Origin: Bradyrhizobium erythrophlei
GTDB lineage: Bacteria > Pseudomonadota > Alphaproteobacteria > Rhizobiales > Xanthobacteraceae
Direction: 5' to 3'
NCBI RefSeq assembly: GCF_900129425.1
Contig: NZ_LT670817.1
Span: 806,001 to 870,000, forward strand
DNA: 64,000 nucleotides
Under the pieces are notes generated by a model, which worked only from the letters and a program-made list of their open reading frames with translations, searched no databases and was not told the DNA's origin. The position numbers and the translations under genes were made by a program. Positions 26,641 through 34,944 of the stretch are shown here, piece after piece (position 1 is the stretch's first letter; every line of letters starts with the position of its first letter).

Positions 26641-27111
26641 ACACGAACAAATCAAATCACGATCATACTTGTGGCTCTAGTTGTCTCACTGACAAGCCTG
26701 ATGTTTGCAGCAAGCGTTCATGAAAAGGCAAATCGTGTAGCTACTGAGACGCCTGTCACTGCAACGGTCGTCAAGGTTTGGACCGAACGAGCGCCGAAGG
26801 GCACAAGGCTGCTCTATTACGCCCACCTGATCTTCGACCGCAAACAAAGTGATGGCGAGGTCGTCCATTGTGATGTGCCAAAGGTCGGCCTTGGGCCGCA
26901 ACCTGCTACGGTTGGAGGGGCGGTCACGATTTATCCTCGTAACACAAGCTGCTGGGAGCCCGACGTCATCTGTGAAAATTGCGATGCGCCGTACCCGTAC
27001 ATGTCCCTCAGAGGAATGCTGATAGTCGCGTCCATGTCTGGTTTGATTTGCCTTTTTCTGACATTGCGGGTCTTACGCGACATACGACGTAAAGGCACCT
27101 GCCAATCCTAG
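26638..27111 (+). CDS. Membrane protein with two transmembrane helices (DUF3592-like)
   Basis: A 157-residue protein with a membrane helix at residues about 8-27 (IILVALVVSLTSLMFAASV) and another near the C-terminus (about 128-148, MLIVASMSGLICLFLTL). Between them lies a periplasmic beta-rich segment (ETPVTATVVKVWTE, YYAHLIFDRK, GGAVTIYPR). This layout is that of DUF3592 proteins, whose function is unknown. The ATG at 26638 is chosen because the frame upstream belongs to the frameshifted gene. The stop overlaps the GTG of the next gene. Confidence 0.65.
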   Translation: MTRTNQITIILVALVVSLTSLMFAASVHEKANRVATETPVTATVVKVWTERAPKGTRLLYYAHLIFDRKQSDGEVVHCDVPKVGLGPQPATVGGAVTIYPRNTSCWEPDVICENCDAPYPYMSLRGMLIVASMSGLICLFLTLRVLRDIRRKGTCQS

Positions 27112-27341
27112 TGTGCAATCTCTACAGCATCACCACCAACCAAGCTGCCATTATCGCACTCTTCCGCGTGGTCAACCGCTACGTCGGCAATCTGCCGCCC
27201 ATGCCGGGGGTGTTTCCTGACTACCCGGCTCCCCTGATCCGCAACACCGACAACGGCACCGAACTCAGCACCATGCGCTGGGGCATGCCGCCGCCACCGC
27301 GAACCCCAGGTCCACCTGTGACCAACATTCGCAACAACTGA
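27111..27341 (+). pseudogene. Truncated SOS response-associated peptidase (SRAP/YedK-HMCES family)
   Basis: The first 70 residues match the N-terminus of SRAP proteins: GTG start, catalytic Cys2 in MCNLYS, then PGVFPDYPAPLI and MRWGMPPPP. SRAP proteins cross-link to abasic sites in single-stranded DNA through Cys2 and are normally well over 200 residues. Here the frame stops right after VTNIRN, and I see no continuation in any frame before the porin gene, so most of the domain, including the active-site His and Glu region, is lost. Confidence 0.75.
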
Positions 27342-27513
27342 CATTGGACTTGATTTCCTGGCCCCCATCAGGAGGCATCGCGCTTATCGATAACTCTGCA
27401 GCCGGACGATTTCCCCAAGAGTGTTGCTGCCCAGCGACAGCTTGTACGGGAATCCGCGATACAATGCCACTTTCTAGCACCGGCTGCACTTTCGTTGCCT
27501 CTCGGAGATTTTC

Positions 27514-28329
27514 ATGAAAAGCCTTTTTGTCTTAGCTTCCCTTCTTGCCCTCGGTGCGGGCGGCGCTTCGGCTGCTGATCTTCCCATGAAGGCACGGGTC
27601 ATGCCTGCTCCAGTATACAGTTGGACCGGATTTTATGTCGGCGGGAATGCAGGTGGTGCATGGAGCCAGTCTGACGCCGTGACCACGACCATTTTCTCAC
27701 CCACCGGCTACTTCGCGTCGACAAGCCCCGGCGCAATCGCGATTGCGGGCGCACAACGTGTCAACACCTCGGGTTTCACCGGCGGTTTGACGGCCGGCTA
27801 CAATTGGCAATCCAGCAACTGGGTGTTCGGCATCGAGTCGGATTTCAACTATTTTGGTTTGAGCGGTTCGTCGAGGGCCTCGGGAATCTACCCGTGCTGC
27901 GCGCCGACCGGCTTCACCGTAAGTTCGTCAGAATCGAGCAGCTGGCTGATTACTGTCCGCCCACGTCTCGGCGTGCTCGTCACCGCGAGTTTGCTCCTGT
28001 ACGGCACTGGTGGTCTCGCTGTGGCGAACGTGAAGAGCAACTTCCTATTCACCGACACGTTTGCGACTGCAGCGGAATCAGCCGCCATCTCCACGACGAG
28101 ATATGGCTGGACCGCCGGGGCTGGCGCAGAATACGGCCTGATGAATGGATGGTCAGTTAAAGGCGAATACCTCTATGCCGATCTCGGCAGGTCCAGCACG
28201 ACAAGTACCAATCTAACTGCCTTCACGCCGCCGATTGCTTTCCCTTCCAACATTTGGAACCACTCGATCGATCTGCGCACGAACATCGTCCGCATCGGTT
28301 TGAACTATAAGTTCGGTGGGGCGTACTGA
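27514..28329 (+). CDS. Outer-membrane beta-barrel protein (small porin-like / Omp25 family)
   Basis: A 271-residue outer-membrane barrel protein. It has a signal peptide (MKSLFVLASLLALGAGGASA, cleavage before ADLP) and the family start WTGFYVGGNAGGAW. Alternating amphipathic strands follow, including a GFTGGLTAGYNWQ hairpin. The C-terminal strand ends in NYKFGGAY rather than the usual terminal Phe. The length and pattern are typical of the multi-copy Omp25/31-like proteins of rhizobia. CGGAG lies 8 bases before the ATG, and a clear terminator follows, so the gene is monocistronic. Confidence 0.92.
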   Translation: MKSLFVLASLLALGAGGASAADLPMKARVMPAPVYSWTGFYVGGNAGGAWSQSDAVTTTIFSPTGYFASTSPGAIAIAGAQRVNTSGFTGGLTAGYNWQSSNWVFGIESDFNYFGLSGSSRASGIYPCCAPTGFTVSSSESSSWLITVRPRLGVLVTASLLLYGTGGLAVANVKSNFLFTDTFATAAESAAISTTRYGWTAGAGAEYGLMNGWSVKGEYLYADLGRSSTTSTNLTAFTPPIAFPSNIWNHSIDLRTNIVRIGLNYKFGGAY

Positions 28330-28356
28330 TCGCTCGAAACAATCTTCCCAAAACTC

Positions 28357-28384
28357 AAAGCCCCGGCGTTGTCTGGGGCTTTTT
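28357..28384 (+). terminator. Terminator of the outer-membrane protein gene
   Basis: Ten-base arms AAAGCCCCGG/CTGGGGCTTT (one G-T pair) around CGTTGT, followed by TT. It starts 27 bases after the stop codon. Confidence 0.9.
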
Positions 28385-28602
28385 GTTCGCCTAAGGCGCA
28401 CCTCTGCCCGCGGTGCCTACTGGAGTAGGACCCGACGCCAACACGGCTTCGCCTTGAATGCCGCTTGTGACCAACAGGAGACCTCCCCGACGCTCCGAGT
28501 TAGCCAATGGCGAAGCAACGCCTTCGTCTGGTAACATGATCAAACTGGACATGGACGAGTCCGCATGCCTGAACTTCATGAAATCAAATGGAGGAATGGA
28601 AA

Positions 28603-29124
28603 ATGTCGATCCCTTGCAAGTTCGAACGCAGCCTCCTCAGCCACGAAGAGTATGAGACGATCCGCCTCACGCACCATCCCGCCATCTACGACATCGAGGC
28701 GGCTGAGCTTGAGGCCATGCGACCCCGCTTGCGCAAGATGCGCGATAAGGAGCGAACGCTCAGCCGTCAAAGGCGGCGAGAAGGGCGCGGAAAAGGCGAG
28801 GCTCGGGGCGCAAGCTTTCCAGGAACCGCCGAGCATGCATTACAACGCAAGCAAGTCTTCGCCGCGGCGCTAAAGCGGGTGAACAATGAGTTCAGGCGTC
28901 TTCACGACCTGGCAGCTCGGACCGCGCATGTCGAAGCGGCTCGAAAGGCTCTCGCAATGCATCGCGCCGCGAACTTCACGATTTATCCCGCTGCCGGAGC
29001 TACCGCGAACGAAGGCATGGTGCCGAAGGCGAGCGTACGCCGAAGAAAGATCATTACAGGTGCAAAGATCGGGCGGGTGTCGCAGTCGACGAGAGTGGTA
29101 CAGGCGATGCGCGACGCGAGGTGA
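28603..29124 (+). CDS. Hypothetical basic helical protein (173 aa)
   Basis: Unrecognised but convincingly coding. The ATG at 28603 has GGAGGA 7-8 bases upstream and begins MSIPCKFERSLLSHEEYE. The protein is rich in Arg/Lys and predicted mostly helical (ELEAMRPRLRKMRDKERTL, then ALKRVNNEFRRLHDLAA). A less structured C-terminal 50 residues carries a basic patch. It could bind nucleic acid. There is no operon partner. Confidence 0.65.
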   Translation: MSIPCKFERSLLSHEEYETIRLTHHPAIYDIEAAELEAMRPRLRKMRDKERTLSRQRRREGRGKGEARGASFPGTAEHALQRKQVFAAALKRVNNEFRRLHDLAARTAHVEAARKALAMHRAANFTIYPAAGATANEGMVPKASVRRRKIITGAKIGRVSQSTRVVQAMRDAR

Positions 29125-29200
29125 CCCACAGCGGACTTCTAGCCAGAATTAGGAGGGCTGTGCCCGACACCGCCTCACCTTGAAGGCATCGACAGATTTA

Positions 29201-29449
29201 TTACTGACGCTGCAGTCTATGTTTAGGCGGGTGTGTACCAGTAATTGCCCGATACCACGCGGCGTCTGATTGAACGCGCGCTCTGGCTGCCGCTAGGTCT
29301 GATTGTCCCCGATAGAACTCACTTAGGGCGAGATAGCAGTCGGTGCGCGCCGGTCCGTGAGGTATCGCGTCGCAGCTCACGTGAGCGCTCGCGACGTCCG
29401 GAGAACTCGCCAGCAAGATTGCGACGGCACTTGCGGTCCAATGTGTCAT
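29201..29449 (-). CDS. Small exported protein with two cysteines (82 aa)
   Basis: An N-terminal signal peptide (TASAVAILLASSPDVASA) is followed by a mature domain of about 60 residues with Cys at HVSCDAI and RTDCYLALS and a helix SDLAAARARVQSD. GGAGGCGGC precedes the ATG. It is probably periplasmic with one disulfide. Function unknown. Its start overlaps the stop of the degenerate frame to its right by 4 bases. Confidence 0.6.
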   Translation of the reverse strand: MTHWTASAVAILLASSPDVASAHVSCDAIPHGPARTDCYLALSEFYRGQSDLAAARARVQSDAAWYRAITGTHPPKHRLQRQ

Positions 29450-29886
29450 GCCGCCTCCTGATCGGTTTTCAGCTCTGTGCCCAAGCCGACATGCGAAGTG
29501 ATGGCCACAATGTATGGCGTCAGGGGTAGAGCGGGCAGGGCTGATGGACCGACGACGTCGGTTGCTGGCCCGGTGCGCCTATCACGGTCATGTCTGCTTG
29601 CGGCGGCATCCGCCTTCTGAATTTCGACGATGCGAAGGCAGCGCATGCATTCGACGCGCAGCAGATGTCGCGGAATTTCCGAGAGGCGGCATTGCTGGAT
29701 CGGCAGCGGTGGCCTGCCGGCGGCGCGCGGATCGGCCAGTACGGAATCCGCGAGGCAATAGCAGCCATTTTCACGGCAAAAATGGAACACCCGCACTCGC
29801 GATTGTGATTTGACGCTCGGTACCGTGTGAAGCGGTTCACAACTTCGGAGCAAGAGACTGGCGTAAAAGTCCGGCAGACTGCTCAC
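29446..29886 (-). pseudogene. Degenerate copy of the 33.8-34.2 kb hypothetical gene
   Basis: The central 47 residues (VLADPRAAGRPPLPIQQ, RLSEIPRHLLRVEC, RIVEIQKADA) match the hypothetical protein at 33805-34209 almost perfectly. The sequences on both sides are unrelated, Arg/Pro-rich and lack the conserved start and the DGCWPD end. At DNA level, 29606-29738 is a near-identical copy of 33929-34061. I take it as a gene remnant rather than a working gene. Confidence 0.6.
29606..29738. repeat. 133-bp repeat, copy 1 (gene-core duplication)
   Basis: Aligns without gaps to 33929-34061 with roughly 90 percent identity by eye. It covers the coding core shared by the remnant here and the intact gene there. 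Confidence 0.75.
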
Positions 29887-29908
29887 CCACTAACGACAGA
29901 GGGCTGAC

Positions 29909-30157
29909 ATGAGGCCAGAACGGATCCAATGGAAACGGACGAAAGTCAGGAACCAATTACTGCTCGATAAAGTCTATGATGCTGTTACCGAAGAATTTTC
30001 CCGCGACGCAATGGCGTCGCTTGCCACCGTCCTCGCGCATATCTGCATCACCACCAATGTCGCAAAGCCGAAGGCCATTGAGGCTTTTGGCAACGTCTAT
30101 GAGGAAACTCGCGACATGCTTTCGGGCAGCTGTGCCAATGCCTCTCTATTGAATTAG
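29909..30157 (+). CDS. Small hypothetical helical protein (82 aa)
   Basis: Unrecognised soluble helical protein (QLLLDKVYDAVTEEF, SLATVLAHICITTNV, KAIEAFGNVYEETRDML). The ATG is preceded by AGAGGG about 9 bases upstream. Composition and spacing of hydrophobic residues look real, and it resembles short rhizobial proteins of unknown function. It stands alone, with about 330 non-coding bases downstream. Confidence 0.6.
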   Translation: MRPERIQWKRTKVRNQLLLDKVYDAVTEEFSRDAMASLATVLAHICITTNVAKPKAIEAFGNVYEETRDMLSGSCANASLLN

Positions 30158-30485
30158 ACGGGCTCGGAATGCCGCTGTCGCTCTTCGGACCATCAGCATC
30201 GCCTTCGGATGGATCGGCTTGGACTTGGTGCCACGGTCGCCGTTGAATGCCGTCCTTATCCCGGCGAACGCGAACAGCGAGTGATCGCGGGCAAGATGAG
30301 CCATCCAAGGCGCCTCTACAAATCGATCAGTATTGCTGACCAGTCGACGATGTCTGGGAAGCCGTGCGGCCTGTTAGGCTGGCGACATTTTGTCCCATCA
30401 GCATTCGAACCGACTTTTCGAACCCATGTAAGGACCTCCAATCATCCAAGGATGATCTCCAGTCATCGACAGGGGAGGGCCAACC
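30158..30485 (+). promoter_or_regulatory. Intergenic region with a palindrome upstream of the SDR gene
   Basis: About 330 bases without a gene. At 30441-30456 lies the palindrome ATCATCC-AA-GGATGAT, ending 29 bases before the SDR start. This is a reasonable site for a dimeric repressor controlling the group of genes that follows. Confidence 0.4.
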
Positions 30486-31238
30486 ATGAAGATTGTCGTG
30501 ATCGGCGGCACCGGCCTGATCGGTTCGAAGACCGTCGCCATTTTGCACCAGGGCGGCCACGAGGTCGTCGCCGCCTCGCCCAAAAGCGGCATCAACACCA
30601 TCACCGGCGAAGGCCTCAAAGAGGCCATGGCCGGCGCGCAGGTCGTGATCGACCTCGCCAATTCGCCCTCATTTGAAGACAAGGCGGTGCTGGAGTTCTT
30701 CGAGACCTCCGGCCGCAACCTTCTCGCGGCCGAGGCCGCAGCCGGTGTCCGTCACCATGTCGCGCTCTCCATCGTCGCAATCGACCGGACAGACAATGGC
30801 TATTTCCGCGCCAAGGTCGCCCAAGAGAAACTGATCAAGGCTTCCGGCATCCCCTACACCATCGTCCGCTCGACCCAGTTCCTGGAATTCCTCGGCGGCA
30901 TCGCCGATTCAAGTGCGGATGGAAACCTGGTCAGGCTCCCGCCGGTCCTGTTCCAGCCCATCGCTTCGGACGACGTTGCTGCCAGCGTTGCCGATGTGGC
31001 GCTCGCGCCGCCGCGAAACGGCATCGTTGAGATTGCCGGCCCGGAACGAGCGCCGTTCAACGAAATCGTCGCCCGCTATCTGAAGGCGGTCGGCGACCCG
31101 CGCGAGGTCGTGAGCGATCCCGAGGCCCGATACTGGGGCGGCCGGGTTGACGAGCACTCGCTCGTGCCGTTGGGCGAGGCGCGCCTCGGCCGCATCGGTT
31201 TCGACGAGTGGCTCCGCCGCTCGCAGGCAGCAGCCTGA
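30486..31238 (+). CDS. NAD(P)-binding SDR / NmrA-like protein
   Basis: A 250-residue atypical short-chain dehydrogenase. The Rossmann motif GGTGLIG lies at residues 7-13. Then come VVIDLANSPSFEDKAVLEFFETSGRNLL and a C-terminal part of the NmrA/YwnB-like type. The catalytic YxxxK of classical SDRs is not obvious (IVRSTQFLEFL occupies the usual region), so it may be a redox sensor or an isomerase. GGGGAGGG precedes the ATG. It heads a run of four co-directional genes (SDR, cupin, metallo-beta-lactamase fold, nitroreductase). Confidence 0.85.
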   Translation: MKIVVIGGTGLIGSKTVAILHQGGHEVVAASPKSGINTITGEGLKEAMAGAQVVIDLANSPSFEDKAVLEFFETSGRNLLAAEAAAGVRHHVALSIVAIDRTDNGYFRAKVAQEKLIKASGIPYTIVRSTQFLEFLGGIADSSADGNLVRLPPVLFQPIASDDVAASVADVALAPPRNGIVEIAGPERAPFNEIVARYLKAVGDPREVVSDPEARYWGGRVDEHSLVPLGEARLGRIGFDEWLRRSQAAA

Positions 31239-31304
31239 TCCCGCATCGGAGGTACGCCCGGTCTGTCACGAGCGGGTCCCGGGCAACGAACGAAAGAGGC
31301 GACT

Positions 31305-31694
31305 ATGACGATCAAACTCGTTGCGTTGGTTGTTCTGTGCCTCATGACCGGCACGGCGGTGGCTCAGGAGCCTAAGGTCACGTCGCTCATGTCCAAGGAT
31401 CTTCCGGAGAATCCCGGCAGGGAGGCTCTGATGATCACGGTCGAGCATGCGCCCGGCGAGTCGAGCGCTATCCACCGACACAATGCACATGCGTTTGTGT
31501 ACGTGCTGGAGGGTTCCGTCGTGATGCAGCTGAAGGGTGGACAACAGGTGACACTGACACCAGGACAGACCTTCTATGAAGGCCCTGATGACGTTCATGT
31601 CGTCGACCGGAACGCAAGCGGCACCGAGCCGGCGAAATTCCTGGTGCTCTTGATCAAGGACAAGGGCGCCCCGGCGGTCGTGCCCGCACAGTGA
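31305..31694 (+). CDS. Exported single-domain cupin protein
   Basis: A 129-residue protein with a signal peptide (MTIKLVALVVLCLMTGTAVA, then QEPK) and one cupin barrel. The barrel shows motif 1 (AIHRHNAHAFVYVLEGSV, with metal-binding His and Glu) and motif 2 (TFYEGPDDVHVVDRN). It is probably periplasmic. Cupins of this type bind metals and small ligands; no reaction can be assigned. The stop overlaps the open frame of the next gene. Confidence 0.85.
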   Translation: MTIKLVALVVLCLMTGTAVAQEPKVTSLMSKDLPENPGREALMITVEHAPGESSAIHRHNAHAFVYVLEGSVVMQLKGGQQVTLTPGQTFYEGPDDVHVVDRNASGTEPAKFLVLLIKDKGAPAVVPAQ

Positions 31695-31747
31695 CTGTTA
31701 CGGCAACCCAAGTACACGAAAGGCAACGCGGTCAACAGGAGCCAAAC

Positions 31748-32704
31748 ATGAGCCTGGACAACACCTCACAGCCCTCGGCCAACTACTGCGCCGACAAGGT
31801 GAACTCGAAGTACATCCACGGTAGACCGGCGCCCGAGTTGGTTCCGTCGCGCTACGCGCTGAAGGTCGGCGAAATTGACGTCATGGTGGTCAGCGATGGG
31901 GTGCTATCGCTGCCAGGCGCGATGTTGGGCCACAACGTTGACCCGGCCGTCCGGGCGGCCTGGCTGGAGGACATGTTCCTGCCGCCGGACGTACTTGAGT
32001 GGGCGCTGAACGTGGTCGTGGTGCGTAGCGGCGGCCGGACCATACTCATCGACGCTGGGATGGGGGCGGAGTTCCCGGACTTGCCGCGGGCCGGGCGGAC
32101 GGTCCAGCGACTGGAGGCCGCCGGCATCGATCTCGCATCCGTGACCGACGTGGTGCTCACCCACATGCACATGGACCACGTTGGCGGGCTGCTCGTCGAC
32201 GGAGTGAGGGACCGGCTGCGTCCGGACCTGCGCATCCACGTGGCGGCCGCCGAAACCAAGTTCTGGGAGTCGCCCGATTTCTCCCACGTCTCCATGCCGC
32301 CGGGGTTCCCGGACGCGCTTCGGCGGACGGCCAAGCGGTTCTTGCATGAGTACCAGAGCCAGTTGCGGACGTTCGAGGAGAAGCACGAGGTGGCGCCGGG
32401 GGTGCTCGTCACACGCACTGGCGGCCACACCCCCGGACACAGCGTGGTCCGCCTGGCATCCGGCGGCGACCGGCTGACGTTCGCCGGCGACGCCGTGTTT
32501 CAGGTCGGGTTCGAGCACCCCGACTGGTACAACGGCTTCGAACACGACCCCGAGGAAGCGGCCCGCGTCCGGGTCCGTCTTTTGCGGGAACTGGCGGCGA
32601 ACCGCGAGTCGCTGGTGGCCACTCACCTGTCGTTCCCGTCCGTCTGCCATGTGGCGGTCGCCGGCGACGTCTTTCGTTGGGTACCGGGCCCCTGGGAGTA
32701 CTGA
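31748..32704 (+). CDS. MBL-fold metallohydrolase
   Basis: A 318-residue metallo-beta-lactamase-fold hydrolase. The HxHxDH zinc motif is at residues 139-144 (HMHMDH), followed by a later GGHTPGHS and a FAGDAVF Asp that completes the binuclear site. The N-terminal AELGVLS-type strand is replaced by EIDVMVVSDGVL, typical of quorum-quenching/AttM-like and related hydrolases. I chose the ATG at 31748 (AGGAG upstream) instead of the frame opening at 31691. The exact substrate is unknown. It is grouped with the cupin and nitroreductase genes. Confidence 0.87.
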   Translation: MSLDNTSQPSANYCADKVNSKYIHGRPAPELVPSRYALKVGEIDVMVVSDGVLSLPGAMLGHNVDPAVRAAWLEDMFLPPDVLEWALNVVVVRSGGRTILIDAGMGAEFPDLPRAGRTVQRLEAAGIDLASVTDVVLTHMHMDHVGGLLVDGVRDRLRPDLRIHVAAAETKFWESPDFSHVSMPPGFPDALRRTAKRFLHEYQSQLRTFEEKHEVAPGVLVTRTGGHTPGHSVVRLASGGDRLTFAGDAVFQVGFEHPDWYNGFEHDPEEAARVRVRLLRELAANRESLVATHLSFPSVCHVAVAGDVFRWVPGPWEY

Positions 32705-32785
32705 CCGCTTGTTGGGTTAGGGCCGAACGAGACCACCGCATGCGTTTGAACGAAACGGATGGCCGGCGGTAGGGAGGCGATCATC

Positions 32786-33451
32786 ATGGACGTATATGAG
32801 GCAGTCACAAGCCGACGGGCGGTGCGCGGATTCAAAGACGAGCCTGTGTCGAGGGAAGTGCTTGAGCGCGTGCTGTCCGCCGCAGCTTGGTCGCCGTCCG
32901 GATCGAACATCCAGCCGTGGAACACCTACGTGCTGACCGGCGCGCCGCTGGCCGAGCTCAAGACGCGCGCCGTCGAACGCGTGTGCCACGGCGACCCTTG
33001 GGACGAGCGGCAGTACGAGATGTACCCGCCCGCGCTGAAGTCCCCGTACGGGGAGCGCCGATCCGCGTTCGGCAAGGAGCGCTACAGCGCGCTCGGCATT
33101 GCGCGCGAGGACTGGGAGGCGCGCCAGCGGGCGGCCATCGGCAACTGGAACTGTTTCGGCGCGCCCGCCGCCCTGTTCTGCTACATCGACCGCGACCTGG
33201 GCCGGCCCCAATGGGCCGACGTCGGCATGTATCTGCAGACCGTCATGCTGCTGCTCCGCGCCGAGGGGCTGCACAGTTGCCCGCAGATGGCGTGGTCGCA
33301 GGTTCGCGAGACGGTCGCGGAGATCCTGTCACCCTCGGACGGGCTCATCCTCTTCTGCGGCATGTCGATCGGGTACGAGGACCCCACGGTGAGTTACGCC
33401 CGTACGGGCCGCGCCCCGCTCGACGAGACGGTCGCGTTCGTCGGCGGTTAG
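32786..33451 (+). CDS. Nitroreductase family protein
   Basis: A 221-residue FMN-dependent nitroreductase. The typical start DVYEAVTSRRAVRGF binds FMN phosphate through the SRR arginines. SAAAWSPSGSNIQPW is the substrate/FMN loop, and the C-terminal part has the GMSIGYEDP motif. These enzymes reduce nitro compounds, quinones or flavins with NAD(P)H and act as dimers in the cytoplasm. The ATG at 32786 has GGGAGG upstream and starts at the family's usual position; an ATG at 32759 would add nine residues. It is the last gene of the + strand group. Confidence 0.9.
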   Translation: MDVYEAVTSRRAVRGFKDEPVSREVLERVLSAAAWSPSGSNIQPWNTYVLTGAPLAELKTRAVERVCHGDPWDERQYEMYPPALKSPYGERRSAFGKERYSALGIAREDWEARQRAAIGNWNCFGAPAALFCYIDRDLGRPQWADVGMYLQTVMLLLRAEGLHSCPQMAWSQVRETVAEILSPSDGLILFCGMSIGYEDPTVSYARTGRAPLDETVAFVGG

Positions 33452-33804
33452 TTACTTGCGCTCGGAGACAAGAGACCCCTTCCATGATTCTTGCGTATGA
33501 TAACGTCCTTCATCATGCGTGATATTGGTGGCATCCTGCGGCCATGACCGACGCCGCCGGCCAACTGCGGCCGTTCGAGGCGGAGTACGAGGTGGCGCCG
33601 GGAACGTTATCTGAGGCCTTGCGCGTGTCGCGGCTAACGCATTTTCCAGTTGTATCGAAACACAATCAGGCACCCAACGGGCCTGATGGTTCGAGACGCG
33701 CGGCGTTGCCGCGCTCCTCACCATGAGGGTCTCAGACCTCATCCTGAGGAGCATCGCGAAGCGATGCGTCTCGAAGGATGATGCCACTGAACTGGAAAGT
33801 GCCC
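33452..33804. other. Intergenic region holding a dispersed repeat
   Basis: No gene. The second half is copy 1 of a 174-bp repeat (33635-33808) that also occurs at 46435-46607. Open frames across this area are translations of the repeat. Confidence 0.7.
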
Positions 33805-33808
33805 CTAG
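33635..33808. repeat. Dispersed 174-bp repeat, copy 1
   Basis: Begins TAACGCATTTTCCAGTTGT and ends AAAGTGCCCCTAG; about 95 percent identical by eye to 46435-46607. It contains short inverted repeats such as GCGCGGCGTTGCCGCGC and CCTCA/TGAGG arms. Its structure suggests a REP-like, non-autonomous repeat rather than a gene. Confidence 0.85.
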
Positions 33809-34209
33809 CTCCTCCAATCCGGCCAGCATCCATCCTCCTCCAGCCGGCCCGTGCGGTTGCTGCAAGTCTGGTCGAGCAATCGCTGCCCGACATCTTTCCA
33901 GACGGCATGCGGTCCATAAAATCTGACCGCATCCGCCTTCTGTATTTCGACGATCCGAGCGCAGCGGATGCATTCGACGCGCAGCACGTGTCGCGGAATT
34001 TCCGAGAGGCGGCATTGCTGGATCGGCAGCGGCGGCCTGCCAGCGGCGCGCGGATCGGCCAAGACCGCATCCCACAATTCATCCGGCAGCGGATCGCTTG
34101 GTGCAGGGTCCGCCTTCTCGCGATCCGGCTGACGTGCGGCCTCGCGCGCCAGCTTTTCCATCTGCTTCGGGGAGGGCATTCGCCAGCTTGCCGGTCGCTC
34201 ATTGGTCAT
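33805..34209 (-). CDS. Hypothetical protein (134 aa) with conserved C-terminal Cys motifs
   Basis: Intact member of a small hypothetical family. It has a polar N-terminus, then LPDELWDAVLADPRAAGRPPLPIQQ, a Cys pair VECIRCARIVEIQKADA, and a conserved end TGRLEEDGCWPD. The Cys residues (C-R, C-x2-C and DGC) suggest zinc binding. A truncated relative lies at 29446-29886. The ATG at 34209 follows no strong ribosome-binding site. Function unknown. Confidence 0.7.
   Translation of the reverse strand: MTNERPASWRMPSPKQMEKLAREAARQPDREKADPAPSDPLPDELWDAVLADPRAAGRPPLPIQQCRLSEIPRHVLRVECIRCARIVEIQKADAVRFYGPHAVWKDVGQRLLDQTCSNRTGRLEEDGCWPDWRS
33929..34061. repeat. 133-bp repeat, copy 2
   Basis: Counterpart of 29606-29738, lying within the intact gene copy at 33805-34209. 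Confidence 0.75.
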
Positions 34210-34294
34210 GAGCGGACTAGAACAAAACGGGAACGATAAGTCCAGCCGCTAGGGATTGTGGTAGAATCAAAGAGGCCGCCAACCGGGGTGTTGA

Positions 34295-34408
34295 ATGCGC
34301 GCTTATACCGCGAAAGAGAAAGCTAAAATAACTGCCGGGGCCGTGGCTTCCCTGGTCATTGTCGGATGGCTTGTCGTGCTGGCAATCGCGTCTCTTTCCG
34401 CGCGGTAA
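34295..34408 (+). CDS. Tiny single-span membrane protein (37 aa)
   Basis: The short frame MRAYTAKEKAKITAG is followed by one hydrophobic helix (AVASLVIVGWLVVLAIASL) and a final SAR. The positive N-terminus and a GGGG run about 9 bases upstream support expression. Such miniproteins are common but hard to prove by sequence alone. Confidence 0.45.
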   Translation: MRAYTAKEKAKITAGAVASLVIVGWLVVLAIASLSAR

Positions 34409-34441
34409 GACTGAGGCCGCCGACCGAGGCGGCCAAGGCGA

Positions 34442-34660
34442 TCAAGGCCGGGGCGAAATCTGAAGTTCCAGCAGTGCCATGCGCTCCAGGACCTTTGGGT
34501 CTCTTTCGCCGTCGTTGGCTGTACGCAGAATTGTCTCGGCGACCGATTGAACATGCCCCGAACTGATGGGATGCGGAAGTGTACCGAGTGCACTCTCCAT
34601 CGCTATCGTCATCGCTTCGATGGTCTCAGGTGGAAAAGACGCGTTTGAAAAATCTTTCAT
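34442..34660 (-). CDS. Small hypothetical protein (72 aa)
   Basis: Starts MKDFSNASFPPETIEAM and continues with a helix-rich sequence (SSGHVQSVAETILRTANDGERDP, VLERMALLELQ). The pattern is regular and resembles small rhizobial proteins I cannot name. I use the ATG at 34660; the frame is open upstream to 34714, but that would overlap the preceding gene. It forms a pair with 34665-34865. Confidence 0.6.
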   Translation of the reverse strand: MKDFSNASFPPETIEAMTIAMESALGTLPHPISSGHVQSVAETILRTANDGERDPKVLERMALLELQISPRP

Positions 34661-34664
34661 GGGT

Positions 34665-34865
34665 TCAAATCCGTCGAGTTTTCGCAGGATCTTTCCGCCG
34701 TTCAGCTTTCGCAAGCTGTCCTATCAATGCAAGCAAGCGCGGCGGCAAATCATTGGATTGCCGATCCAGCGCCTGACAAAGCCTTTCACCGACTTCCTCA
34801 CAGACTGCGCCGCTATGAATGCGGTCGATTTGAACATCACTCTGCTGAACCGGATTTGACATCAT
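34665..34865 (-). CDS. Small hypothetical helical protein (66 aa)
   Basis: The core AVCEEVGERLCQALDRQ, NDLPPRLLALIGQLAKAERR is clearly amphipathic helical and looks coding. It ends 4 bases before the start of the 72-aa gene, so the two are probably co-transcribed. Function unknown. Confidence 0.55.
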   Translation of the reverse strand: MMSNPVQQSDVQIDRIHSGAVCEEVGERLCQALDRQSNDLPPRLLALIGQLAKAERRKDPAKTRRI

Positions 34866-34944
34866 TCATCTAAAACAACCATCGTGAACAATTGTTCCGA
34901 TCACAACTTATGTTTGTGACCGGTGCTTTGCCCCTTGCGGCGGC

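Noticed and set aside
33452..34075. 207-codon open frame on - at the end of the nitroreductase gene
   Set aside because: It is a translation of the dispersed 174-bp repeat; the same peptide appears from the second repeat copy at 46216-46785 on -.
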